Positions 1-8,162 of a DNA stretch of 64,000 bases are shown here, in pieces. Within the stretch, counting starts at the first letter, position 1, and each line of letters opens with the position of its first letter. This DNA is from Sinorhizobium psoraleae. Its GTDB lineage: Bacteria; Pseudomonadota; Alphaproteobacteria; Rhizobiales; Rhizobiaceae. The stretch lies in NCBI RefSeq assembly GCF_013283645.1, contig NZ_JABEKV010000003.1, positions 744,001-808,000 of the forward strand, in the 5' to 3' direction. A program made the position numbers and the translations under genes. Below the pieces are notes generated by a model. It was not told where the DNA came from and did no database searches. It worked only from the letters and a program-made list of their open reading frames with translations.

Positions 1-2
1 AA

Positions 3-329
3 GTGGCGTCAAAAGCACTCTGCGCCTCCTCCTGCCCGATCGTCTTTGCCGGCGGCGTGGGGCGCCTGGCTGAAAAGGATGCGGTGGTCGGCGTGCACCA
101 GTTTTTCAATGGCAGCAAGAACCGGTCGACCGCGGAACAGGCCATGTCGACCGCGCAGTCCACCACCGCCCGGGTCGCCCGCCATTTCGATGCGATGGGT
201 ATCGGCGCCGGGCTCTGGATCAATGCCCTCGAAACGCCGCCGGACAGACTCTATTACCTGACGGCGAAGGAGATGGCCGATTTCAAGCTGACCACGGAGC
301 CGGTCGCAACTGCCAAGAAGAAGGCTTAA
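3..329 (+). CDS. C-terminal part of a periplasmic ClpP-like (COG3904-type) protein
   Basis: The reading frame is open to the left edge, so only about the last 108 residues are present and the real start lies outside the window. The segment CASSCPIVFAGGVGR, followed by a stretch on 'gvhqff', resembles the nucleophile-serine strand/helix of ClpP/crotonase-fold proteins of the COG3904 group, which are usually secreted or membrane-anchored. The tail is Lys-rich. The family is recognised from memory of this short motif only. The actual substrate is unknown, and no function can be given beyond a probable ClpP-like fold. Confidence 0.6.
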   Translation: MASKALCASSCPIVFAGGVGRLAEKDAVVGVHQFFNGSKNRSTAEQAMSTAQSTTARVARHFDAMGIGAGLWINALETPPDRLYYLTAKEMADFKLTTEPVATAKKKA

Positions 330-395
330 GCCATTCTCGCAATCCGCCGCGGCTTAGATCATTTCCTTGAAACTATCCCGGCTCCTTGTGTGACC

Positions 396-2600
396 TCAGT
401 GCGTCGTCGTTACCTTCACTTGTCCCTTCCGTTCCAGGACATCGACAACGACCTGGGATCTCGCGCGTCTCAGCGCTACGTCGACGAGGCCCGAACTGGT
501 CCGCAGGCGTGTTAGCACGACCTCGTCCAGGAAGGGTGGGAGCGTCGGTTCGTTCAGGGTCACATGTCCCCTGTCGGGATCGAAACCGAGGCCGATCATC
601 GATTGAAGCAGATAGAGCGGTGCTGCTGCCGCCCAAGCCTGCGGAACACAGGAAACCGGGTAGAAAGTCGGGCCGCGGGCGCGCTTGCGCGCGAAGCCGC
701 AGAAGAGTTCTGGCAGGCGCCTGAGGTCTATATAGGTCGACGCCGCGAACAGCCCTTCGAAGATGCTGGCCGCTTCGATACGGAATCCATAGCGCACGAA
801 GCCTGATGCAATCAGCGCGTTGTCATGCGGCCAGACTGAGCCGTTGTGGTAGCTCATCGGATTGTAGCGGGCCTCCGAGGCAGCGATCGTGCGCACGCCC
901 CAGCCGCAGAAGGAGGATTGCGCCATCAAGGTCGACACGACCTTTCCGGCGCGCTCGGGGAGGGCGATGCCGGTGAAGAGCGCATGGCCCGCGTTGGAGG
1001 AACGGACGCGGCAAGGATTCTTCTCGCCGTCGAGGGCCAGCACATAGGTCGCGAGTTCCTCGTCGAAGAACGCCTTGTCGAAGCGGATGCGCAGATCTTC
1101 CGCCCGTTGCTCGAACCTCAGCGCGTCGTCGACATGGCCGAGCTTCCGCGACAGGCCAGCGGCCGCCTGCCAGGCGCCGAAGACATAGGCCTGTACTTCG
1201 GCAAGCGCGATCGGCCCCGCGGCCAATCTCCCATCCGCATGAAAGATCGAATCGTGGCTGTCCTTCCAGCCCTGGTTCACGAGGCCCTTTGCGGTCCGGC
1301 TTCCATATTCGACGAAGCCGTCGGCGTCGCGGTCACCGAAACGGTCGATCCAGTCGAGCGCTGCCACCACGTGTGGCCAGAGGCTTCGCACCGTTTGCAA
1401 ATCGCCGGTGCGATCGAGATAGGCGCCGGCAAGGATGATGAAGAGAGGTGTCGAATCGATGCTGCCGTAGTAACGCCGGAAAGGCACTTCGCCGAGTTCC
1501 GCCATTTCGCCGTAGCGCATCTCATGCAGGATCTTGCCCGGTTCCGCATCGGCGACAGGATCGAAGTGGGTCGCCTGGTTCGCTGCGAGATGCCTGAGCA
1601 CGCCTTTTGCGATCTCCGGGTCCAGCCACAGGGTCTCGAGTGCGGTGATGAGCGCGTCGCGGCCGAAGACGGTGCTGAACCAGGGAATGCCCGCGTAAGG
1701 GTAGGGGCCTTCAGGAGTTTCGGTGAGCAGCACGTAGAGATCGGCGGCGCTGCGTCTCACAGCCTCGTTGAACACTGCGTTGGAGGAGACGATCGCGGCG
1801 GCGCGCGAGGACGAGTAGCGCAGCGCCCTCCTGGCGTCGCGAAGCGCCAGAAAGAAGTTGAAGGAGGAAGCATTCCGGTTCTCCTGACGGTCATGGCAGA
1901 TGATCTCGATGAAGATCGATTGCGCCTGATGGGGCGCGAGTGCGATGACGAAGCGCGCCTTTGCGCCAGAAAGTGTCTGTGGCACTGGGTCGAAGCGCAG
2001 GGCTGTGCTGCGGGTCCGGCGGTCGAGACCGTCATAGGCCAACAAGATCCGATCGTTGCCGACAAGCGGGCTATGATAGCTACCGCGGCGTGACCTTGAG
2101 GTGCCGCGTACTTCGAAAAGATCGGCGAAGTCGGCGGCGAAGTCTAGCTCGACGTTCACCGTTCTCGGCATTTCATCATAGTTGCGGAGCACGAGGCGCT
2201 CGTAGCAGGCCTCTTTCCAAAGGAAACGGGTGCGCCGCACGTGAATGAGGTCGTGCTTCAGCACCTCGCCACCCGCATCGAGCACGAGCGCCGGATTGGT
2301 GAGATCACACTCGAGTGTGGCATTGTCGTCTCGCAGCGTGGAACTCAGCAACAGCGGCCGAACGCCGTTCAACGTCAGCACGAACTGCGATAGATGGCGG
2401 GTGTCGCGGTGGAAGATCCCCTCCGGATTGGACGGAGAGGAGAGCGCATCGCCATTGTGGTCGAACACGGCGAAGGTGTCGCCGTGTTTCAAGGATCTCG
2501 AGGTCCGCTCGTAGCGCGAAACTGCTGCAGGCACCAGGTTGCCCGTATTCGCTTCGTCGGGGAGGGCTTCGGCCGGTCCCCCGTAGATATCGGCTCCCAT
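396..2600 (-). CDS. glycogen debranching enzyme-like amylo-alpha-1,6-glucosidase
   Basis: A 734-residue protein with an N-terminal beta-rich glycogen-debranching N-terminal domain (about residues 30-230; motifs FAVFDHNGD and GIFHRDTRHLS). A C-terminal six-hairpin glycosidase barrel follows (GIPWFSTVFGRDALI, GSIDSTPLFI, YHNGSVWPHDNALIA). Such enzymes hydrolyse alpha-1,6 branch points or related glucans; the exact substrate is not predictable here. I chose the ATG at 2600 because GGAG lies 9 bases before it and it clears the upstream gene by 25 bases. A longer frame starts at 2675 but would overlap the glycosyltransferase. It follows the glycosyltransferase on the same strand, so the two are probably one operon for a glucan-type compound. 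Confidence 0.88.
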   Translation of the reverse strand: MGADIYGGPAEALPDEANTGNLVPAAVSRYERTSRSLKHGDTFAVFDHNGDALSSPSNPEGIFHRDTRHLSQFVLTLNGVRPLLLSSTLRDDNATLECDLTNPALVLDAGGEVLKHDLIHVRRTRFLWKEACYERLVLRNYDEMPRTVNVELDFAADFADLFEVRGTSRSRRGSYHSPLVGNDRILLAYDGLDRRTRSTALRFDPVPQTLSGAKARFVIALAPHQAQSIFIEIICHDRQENRNASSFNFFLALRDARRALRYSSSRAAAIVSSNAVFNEAVRRSAADLYVLLTETPEGPYPYAGIPWFSTVFGRDALITALETLWLDPEIAKGVLRHLAANQATHFDPVADAEPGKILHEMRYGEMAELGEVPFRRYYGSIDSTPLFIILAGAYLDRTGDLQTVRSLWPHVVAALDWIDRFGDRDADGFVEYGSRTAKGLVNQGWKDSHDSIFHADGRLAAGPIALAEVQAYVFGAWQAAAGLSRKLGHVDDALRFEQRAEDLRIRFDKAFFDEELATYVLALDGEKNPCRVRSSNAGHALFTGIALPERAGKVVSTLMAQSSFCGWGVRTIAASEARYNPMSYHNGSVWPHDNALIASGFVRYGFRIEAASIFEGLFAASTYIDLRRLPELFCGFARKRARGPTFYPVSCVPQAWAAAAPLYLLQSMIGLGFDPDRGHVTLNEPTLPPFLDEVVLTRLRTSSGLVDVALRRARSQVVVDVLERKGQVKVTTTH

Positions 2601-2625
2601 AGGTTCGATCTCCGTTACATCAGGC

Positions 2626-3726
2626 TCAGGCGACCCTGGTGAAGGTGGTGCGGACGCCGCTTTCGTCCGTCGCATGGATCGGCATGACCTTTTGACGTCC
2701 GCCCGTCAGGCCGCGATATATATCGAGATAGTCGTTCGCCATGCGCCGTGCCGTGAACCGCTCCTCGAACGTCGCCCGGACGGTGCGACGATCGATGCGG
2801 TCGAGATCCTGGACCGCCTTCACCGCCTCCTCCATGCTGTCGACAAGGAAGCCCGAGACGCCGTGGTCGATGACTTCGGGCACCGAGCCGCAGCGGAAGG
2901 CGACCACCGGCGTGCCGCAGGCCATCGCCTCGATCATCACCAGTCCGAAGGGTTCCGGCCAGTCGATCGGAAATAGCAGGGCGCGCGCATTTCCGAGGAA
3001 TTCGGCCTTCTGCTGCTCATTGATTTCTCCAATGAATTCGACGTTCGCATGCTGTCGGACAAGCGGTTCGATCTCACTGCGCCAATAGGGCTCGTCGACC
3101 TTGTCGACCTTGGCGGCGATCTTGAGCGGCATATCGACCCGAGCAGCAATTTCGATGGCGCGATCGGGCCGCTTTTCCGGCGAGATGCGCCCTAGGAAGG
3201 CGAGATAATCGCCCTTCGGAGCGCTGGTGAACGGCAGCACTTCAGGCGCCAGCCCGTGATGCACCGTGGCGACCCAATTGACGGGCGGCATTGGCTTTCG
3301 CTGGTCGTCTGAAATCGAAACCAGGGGAATATCCGGGAAGGAAGCGTAGAACGGCTTGAGGTCGGGCAGATCGAGCCGACCGTGCAGCGTCGTCACCGTT
3401 TTCCTTGCGAGGCTCCGAATAAGGGGGAAGTGGAGGAGGTCAATATGGAAGTGCAGGACATCAAAGCTCTCCGCTTGCCTGCGCACTTCTTCGAGCATTA
3501 TCATGTGATAGGGGATCGGATCCTGAACGGCAGGGTTCAATCGCAGCGCCATGTTCGAGCAAGGGACGAGCTTTGCTGACGTCGTCGAATCTCCGCTCGC
3601 GAAGAGCGTGACCTCATGGTCTTGCGCAACGAGCTCTTCCGTGAGGTTGTAGACGACCCGTTCCGTTCCGCCGTAGAGCTTCGGTGGGATGCGTTCGAAT
3701 AGGGGTGCAATCTGCGCGATCTTCAT
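2626..3726 (-). CDS. GT4-family glycosyltransferase
   Basis: A 366-residue GT-B fold glycosyltransferase. The N-terminal acceptor domain begins MKIAQIAPLFERIPPKLYGG and has the glycine-rich GGTERVVYNL loop. The C-terminal nucleotide-sugar domain carries the GT4 signature PEPFGLVMIEAMACGTPVVA, with the two glutamates spaced as in retaining GT4 enzymes. The ATG at 3726 is preferred over a TTG two codons upstream. It is the first gene of a likely two-gene unit with the debranching enzyme. The sugar donor and acceptor cannot be read from the sequence. Confidence 0.88.
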   Translation of the reverse strand: MKIAQIAPLFERIPPKLYGGTERVVYNLTEELVAQDHEVTLFASGDSTTSAKLVPCSNMALRLNPAVQDPIPYHMIMLEEVRRQAESFDVLHFHIDLLHFPLIRSLARKTVTTLHGRLDLPDLKPFYASFPDIPLVSISDDQRKPMPPVNWVATVHHGLAPEVLPFTSAPKGDYLAFLGRISPEKRPDRAIEIAARVDMPLKIAAKVDKVDEPYWRSEIEPLVRQHANVEFIGEINEQQKAEFLGNARALLFPIDWPEPFGLVMIEAMACGTPVVAFRCGSVPEVIDHGVSGFLVDSMEEAVKAVQDLDRIDRRTVRATFEERFTARRMANDYLDIYRGLTGGRQKVMPIHATDESGVRTTFTRVA

Positions 3727-4226
3727 GGGCAAACATCCGTCATCAAGCGAGGTTCAGACGATGAATCACGCGCCGGCCGGGATTGCCGCTGCTGGAGCAG
3801 CCGGGACTTGGGTGTCCCGGCAGCCAGCGGGTAACCGCCACTGGTCAGCAGACGGCAGCCGTGAAGCAATTGATGCAGTGCGACCCCATCAAGGAAGTCG
3901 GCGAACTCAAGCCCGAACAGGGGGCTTGTTGCTGTCGGAAAATGCGGGCGGTCGTTTGCGGCATCTGCCATCGCGTGAATCTCGCATTTTGGGGGCTACC
4001 GTAATGATAGCACCGTCTTGCGCACATTCCTGACCTTGTCGGAGGCGCCGCCAAGCTTTCGTGGGAGCTTCGGCTCGGCCCTTGTCCCGGACGGCATTTC
4101 CGCCCTTCGTCTGAATGTGCAGACGTCAAACAGCCCCGACGAGGCAATGTTCCGCAATGGAGATGTCGCCAGCTTCAGGAACAACGAAGCTCCGAAAACG
4201 TTCTTGCGCAAACCATGGAGGGAGCC
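3727..4226. other. 500-base gap without a supported gene
   Basis: Short open frames occur on both strands but none has a convincing ribosome-binding site together with a recognisable protein. A minus-strand frame at 3723-3971 ends in an ATGA overlap with the glycosyltransferase start, but its composition looks non-coding. The promoter of the glycosyltransferase-debranching unit probably lies here. Confidence 0.4.
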
Positions 4227-4466
4227 ATGCAGGAGTTCCTGTGGGACAAGCCCGTAAAGGTAGGCAATTTCGGGGGCCGCGAGCGCTGCATTAACGGCCC
4301 TCACGAGGCGCTGCAGTGCCTTTCGGAGTGGCCGGAAGGCGGCGGCTGGTTCTATGAACGCGCGAAGAACCGTTGCTACGCTGCCTTGGAGATGAGGGGA
4401 GACCTGGCGCTCTCCCGCCAGGCCTTTATTGCCGCCGCGATTGAAGCCTCATTCCAGTGCGACTGA
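4227..4466 (+). CDS. DUF982 small protein
   Basis: A 79-residue protein beginning MQEFLWDKPVKVG, with the DUF982 pattern of a central G-P-x-E-A-L-x-C-L-x-x-W-P motif (GPHEALQCLSEWP) and a C-terminal helix (RQAFIAAAIEASF). DUF982 proteins are small soluble proteins found in many paralogues in Rhizobiales; their function is unknown. I chose the start at 4227 because GGAGGGAG precedes it closely; an upstream ATG at 4215 has no such site. It stands alone, with non-coding sequence on both sides. Confidence 0.8.
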   Translation: MQEFLWDKPVKVGNFGGRERCINGPHEALQCLSEWPEGGGWFYERAKNRCYAALEMRGDLALSRQAFIAAAIEASFQCD

Positions 4467-5026
4467 GGTCCATCGAACCGACGTTTGGCCCAGCAACTCC
4501 CGCGAGAAGGCGAATGCCTTGGAGCTTCGTCCATTGGGCGCTCGACCTAGTCAGTAGCGAGAAAACCTATAGATGGGCCAGCGCTGCGTAAGTGAAGCCC
4601 TTGGCGCTTTCGCGGCCTTGATCAGAAGCCGTCAGTTGCAAGCAATGTGTTGAGCGATGCCCGCGGATTAGGGAGGTAAATGCGCGGGCATTGCTCGTTG
4701 CGGGCTCCAATCTCGAGGGCAGCTTCGGAGCCGGCTTGGTTGTCGCTTGGGATCGCGACACTTTCCAAACTTGCCCTCGATTGAATCGTTCCACTCTTAA
4801 GAGACCCAATCAGGAGCGCTTGCACTTCTCCTCCTTCAGGGCGTGGATGAGCGGCGCCGGTAGGAGCGCGGAACCGATCCGGGCTGTTCAAGATTTTAAC
4901 GTCACGGTACGGCGGCTACGCGTTTTGGCGAGTTTAGGCTGCAGGCTGTCCTTGCGTGGACTTGCGGCAAACGTGGCGACGGCGCGGCCCAGAGGCCGGT
5001 ATCGATTGTGAACGGGAGTAATCTCC
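4467..5026. other. 560-base gap without a supported gene
   Basis: Nothing recognisable was seen. Frames on both strands are short, lack good ribosome-binding sites and read as low-complexity Arg/Ser-rich translations typical of shadow frames. The segment just before 5027 must hold the promoter for the next small gene. Confidence 0.4.
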
Positions 5027-5305
5027 ATGGCGGAGCATATCAAGCATAAGCTGATGAAGGCGAGTGAGATTCCCGACTTCGTTGACGACGTCATCAAGAC
5101 CGGCTGCAATATCTGCGCTGTCGGTCATGACAAGTACCTCATCGGGGAGGCCGACCTGCCGGCGCTTGAACAGGAAAGAGTGGGGCGGAAGCTGGCGAAG
5201 ATTGACGAGATCTATGGCGATCGCGATTTCCTCAAGCTCGAGATCGTCAGCTACCTGCGGTCAATTGGCCGGTACCTCGACGTTGGCGCGGACGGGGCTG
5301 GATAG
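5027..5305 (+). CDS. conserved-looking small hypothetical protein (92 aa)
   Basis: Starts at an ATG preceded by GGGAG at good spacing. The product is mostly helical and acidic/basic mixed (MAEHIKHKLMKASEIPDF, VGRKLAKIDEIYGDRDFLKL), has two cysteines in a TGCNICAVG segment, and has normal rhizobial codon use. I do not recognise the family. Being soluble, small and alone, it could be a stress or stationary-phase protein, but this is only a guess from the neighbouring small genes. Confidence 0.6.
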   Translation: MAEHIKHKLMKASEIPDFVDDVIKTGCNICAVGHDKYLIGEADLPALEQERVGRKLAKIDEIYGDRDFLKLEIVSYLRSIGRYLDVGADGAG

Positions 5306-5326
5306 GATCGCTGGCGTCACGAAGCG

Positions 5327-5596
5327 TCAATGCACCGTGTGAATGGATTGGTCGAGAAAGCTGCGGATGCCGTCCCGCTGGATGGTCGCCAGGAATTCTT
5401 CAAACGCTTCACGATCGGTGGCGAACAGATCGTCCCAGACGGTCGAGTATCCTTCTTGATCGACGACCTCGAGCGTCCAATCCCCATTCGTGCCCGCCGG
5501 GCGATATATACCGATAATGACCATCACGCCGTCGTCGACAAATTCGCCGGAGAATTCAGAAAACTCGTACTGCTGTTCGTTTTCAGCCATTGCCAT
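5327..5596 (-). CDS. small acidic hypothetical protein (89 aa)
   Basis: A strongly acidic protein (MAMAENEQQYEFSEFSGEF ...) with alternating beta-like segments (GVMVIIGIYR, WTLEVVDQEG) and a helical end (DREAFEEFLATIQRDGIRSF). The coherent amphipathic pattern and low Arg content on this strand favour it over the equally long plus-strand frame. AGGA lies about a dozen bases before the first ATG. It is convergent with the preceding 92-residue gene. The family was not recognised. Confidence 0.6.
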   Translation of the reverse strand: MAMAENEQQYEFSEFSGEFVDDGVMVIIGIYRPAGTNGDWTLEVVDQEGYSTVWDDLFATDREAFEEFLATIQRDGIRSFLDQSIHTVH

Positions 5597-5710
5597 TTAT
5601 AACATGTTCCTGGGCAAACGCGATTGCTGGCTTGCGAGCGCAGGAAGGTGACCTGCACCCTGAAGACCGATGGCGGACGAACCGCCTGTCCTCTTCCAGT
5701 GCTTGGCTGG

Positions 5711-5872
5711 TCAGAACACCGCCAGGTATCTCAGCAGGGACAAGATGCCGATGATGATCACGATGGCCTGAACGAGCTGCTTGGTGCGCCCCTCGATCGG
5801 GAGGCGGTTCACGAGATAGAGCACGAGAATGACGACGAGAAAGGTAATCAGGATGCTGATCAGTATCGACAT
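5711..5872 (-). CDS. small two-helix membrane protein (Thivi_2564-like)
   Basis: A 53-residue protein with two hydrophobic helices, SILISILITFLVVILVLYLV (about 2-21) and LVQAIVIIIGILSLLRYLAVF (about 33-53), joined by a short polar loop NRLPIEGRTKQ. This organisation matches small inner-membrane proteins annotated as the Thivi_2564 family; their function is unknown. I chose the internal ATG at 5872 because CGAGGCGG precedes it at suitable spacing. An upstream ATG at 5899 would add nine residues. Confidence 0.65.
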   Translation of the reverse strand: MSILISILITFLVVILVLYLVNRLPIEGRTKQLVQAIVIIIGILSLLRYLAVF

Positions 5873-6138
5873 GCTAACCGCCTCGAGTGCTTGCTGCATG
5901 AAGCTTCAACTATGAGAGGTGGAACAAAAAGCAAGTGGCAGCACACATAACAACACATGTCGCTCGTCACTGTTTCCTGCGCGACACGCGTATCTCACGG
6001 TCGCGCCGATGATGCCTCGAGCGCGGCTGCGCGGGTACGGGGCGGCCGCGGCCGACCCTCCACAATTCAACGATGCCGGCCGAGACCGGCTAAGGGAACA
6101 TTCATCCTTGTCTCAACGTTTTGCGCTCTTGAGGAGTT

Positions 6139-6645
6139 ATGCCGTTGAACGAACCGCAAGTTCGCAGCGATGGGCTGCAGGTTGAAGAGCATCGGCAGTT
6201 CCAGGAAGCATTCTGGAGTGCCGAAAGGCTCGCATGGTTAGGATTTGCTAGCGTTCTCGTTCTCGTCATCCTCGGCCTCAGCGGCTCCGGTGGGATATTC
6301 TCGAAACAAGCTACCCGTTTCCAGGAAGGCACCGCGGAGTTTCCTCGCTTCAGCCGCTGGGAAGCGCCTGAGGCCATAACAGCATTGCTGTCAGCTCGAG
6401 AACAGGGTCCGAAGGTCACGATCAGCCGGGAATTCTTCCGGAGCTTCCGAGTGGAGACGATCCATCCAGCGCCGGTCTCCGCCGAAGCGGGCGACCATGG
6501 CATGACCTATCACTTCCACTCGGTACCGGGGCAGGACGTCTTGCTCACCCTCCACGTTCGACCGTACCGGCCCGGCATCGCCAGTTATCGGGTGGGAATA
6601 AACCGGGAGCCTGTTCAAGACGTTCGGACGATCGTTTGGCCCTAG
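6139..6645 (+). CDS. single-pass membrane protein of unknown function (168 aa)
   Basis: Starts with ATG behind GAGGAG. A short cytoplasmic N-terminus is followed by one membrane helix (about 32-52, LAWLGFASVLVLVILGLSG) and an exported beta-rich domain of about 110 residues (for example GMTYHFHSVPGQDVLLTLHV and YRPGIASYRVGINREPV). It is probably paired with the DUF421 membrane protein that starts 113 bases downstream on the same strand. I do not recognise a catalytic motif. A structural or envelope role is likely but unproven. Confidence 0.7.
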   Translation: MPLNEPQVRSDGLQVEEHRQFQEAFWSAERLAWLGFASVLVLVILGLSGSGGIFSKQATRFQEGTAEFPRFSRWEAPEAITALLSAREQGPKVTISREFFRSFRVETIHPAPVSAEAGDHGMTYHFHSVPGQDVLLTLHVRPYRPGIASYRVGINREPVQDVRTIVWP

Positions 6646-6684
6646 ATCATCTCATTGTTTTCATCGAAACAGCGAAATGATCTA
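6643..6684. repeat. imperfect palindrome after the 168-residue membrane protein gene
   Basis: Outer arms TAGATCAT and ATGATCTA are perfect inverted copies, and an inner TTTC/GAAA pair can also form. The left arm contains the stop codon of the upstream gene. It may act as a terminator or mRNA 3' stabiliser between this gene and the DUF421 gene; such elements are dispersed in rhizobial genomes. No T-run follows, so a factor-independent terminator is not certain. Confidence 0.5.
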
Positions 6685-6758
6685 ACCCTTTGAAATGAAG
6701 CAGTTCATGACGGGAAGCCGTCACGCACTTTTCCTGGAATTGCTCTAGGAGTGATCGC

Positions 6759-7199
6759 ATGGAATCTGTTGCCCGCGGCGCGGCTATCTACTTCATCTTG
6801 CTCATCGTGCTGCGCCTTTCCGGCCGACGCACCGTTGCGCAGATGACGACCTTCGATTTTGTGCTGCTACTGATCATTGCCGAGACGACTCAACAGGCGC
6901 TGTTGGGAGAAGACTTCTCCATCACGAACGCGACGGTTCTCATACTTACTCTCTTCGGCCTCGACATTCTCTTGTCCTATGTAAAGCGGTCGATGCCCAA
7001 GGTGGCGCTGCTTCTGGACGGTACGCCCACTGTCCTCATTGCGGAAGGTAAGATCGACACGCATGCATTGAAACGAGCGAGGGTGGACCTGGAGGAGGTG
7101 CTGGCTGCCGCACGGGAGCAGCACGGCCTGGCTCGGCTCGACCAGATCAGGTTCGCTATTCTCGAAGCCGATGGGGGCATCAGCATCGTACCCCAATAG
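6759..7199 (+). CDS. DUF421 (YetF/YcaP-type) membrane protein
   Basis: A 146-residue protein. Three N-terminal membrane helices (about 7-22, 33-47, 57-76) include the family signature LRLSGRRTVAQMTTFDFV. A small C-terminal cytoplasmic domain (about 85-146; LDGTPTVLIAEGKID and LDQIRFAILEADGGISIVPQ) follows, as in YetF/YcaP proteins. The molecular role of DUF421 proteins is unclear; YetF homologues have been tied to spore or envelope physiology in other bacteria. ATG at 6759 follows AGGAGTG. It is probably co-expressed with the single-pass membrane protein upstream. Confidence 0.85.
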   Translation: MESVARGAAIYFILLIVLRLSGRRTVAQMTTFDFVLLLIIAETTQQALLGEDFSITNATVLILTLFGLDILLSYVKRSMPKVALLLDGTPTVLIAEGKIDTHALKRARVDLEEVLAAAREQHGLARLDQIRFAILEADGGISIVPQ

Positions 7200-8162
7200 C
7201 CAGGTGTCGGAAGCGAACCACCAAGCAGCAGTATATGGCGGAATGGAGTTGCATTTCGGACACAACCCACATTTGAAACCTTTACAGGCCATCGCGGGCG
7301 GCGCTCCGAGGGCCTTTGAAGCGCGATCCGGTCGATTATTACGCCGATGACTTCGTCCTGCTTGCCACCGCATTCGAGGGTGCCGACATCCGGCCCAAGC
7401 CGTTCAGCGGCAAGGCAACGTCCGCGCCAAAGTGGCGCTACCTTTGCAACTGCAAAAAGAGTGGCGACTTCAGGCGTAAGGTAGCGTCAGGTTTCCTGCT
7501 GCTCCAATGACGCCGGATCATTCGCGCGCCCGAGCATGTCAGCGTTTGTGGAAGGCGACGCGATGAGGCATCTGCGGTCCTTCATCGAGGCCGGAGGCTT
7601 GCGGCGTATGGCCCCAAATCGCTGAATGTTTCGGGGGCCTTGTTTGCTCTCCGCGCAGTGGCCCGAACCACAACAGCGTCAATACCAACTCGAGCGGTGA
7701 TGCCATGACAACAATGAGCAAAGCGGCTTCCATGGATGTTCCTTCCTGTCCCGAAACGGCTCCGCTAATCCTTGGCGGTCCGATCTTGCTGGTCGGGTTC
7801 GAGGCACTTGCGGGTGATCGCGGCGGTATGTTCATCGAGCCATTGTGCCAGCCACAGGTCCTGCTGCAGGATGACTTCGGTCGGCGTAACCCTCGCTTCC
7901 CTTCGTCCTTTGTTCCTCGCAGGGATAGAACCCGAGGACTCCAGAAATGTTCCTGAGGTGATCAGCGGCCGCCTAAGGGAATATGTGCCCGTTCCTGGTC
8001 AGGCGTCGCGATGTTCTGGCTGCGGACGCGAGCCCGTGAGGAACTGCGAACGTCGCGTGGCAGAGGCGCTTAATTGGATCACGGGCGCTTCCACACAGAG
8101 TTTTGAGTGGACGGGCAAGCGCTGCTCACTATAGATGCTTGTGAGGACTGCCGAGGCTCGTG
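7200..8162. other. 960-base gap with no intact gene; possible relic frame
   Basis: The only protein-like stretch is a minus-strand frame ending at 7765 that reads EVILQQDLWLAQWLDEHTAA. It is preceded by a GGGAAGCGAGG-like ribosome site but by GTT instead of a start codon. It may be a small gene that has lost its start. Other frames, including 7316-7510 on the plus strand, have no support. No tRNA, insertion sequence or strong terminator was seen. Confidence 0.35.

Noticed and set aside
3723-3971. 82-residue minus-strand frame ending ATGA with the glycosyltransferase start
   Set aside because: The overlap is suggestive but the sequence has no recognised family, a weak ribosome site and non-coding-like composition.
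3849-4004. Plus-strand Cys-rich short frame (GACCCRKMRAVVCGICH segment)
   Set aside because: No ribosome-binding site and no context; Cys pattern alone is not enough.
7316-7510. 64-residue plus-strand frame
   Set aside because: No ribosome-binding site or family resemblance; part of a long non-coding gap.
7765-7910. Minus-strand relic frame with a protein-like stretch EVILQQDLWLAQWLDEHTAA
   Set aside because: No ATG, GTG or TTG start is available in the open frame; kept only as a possible decayed gene in the gap entry.
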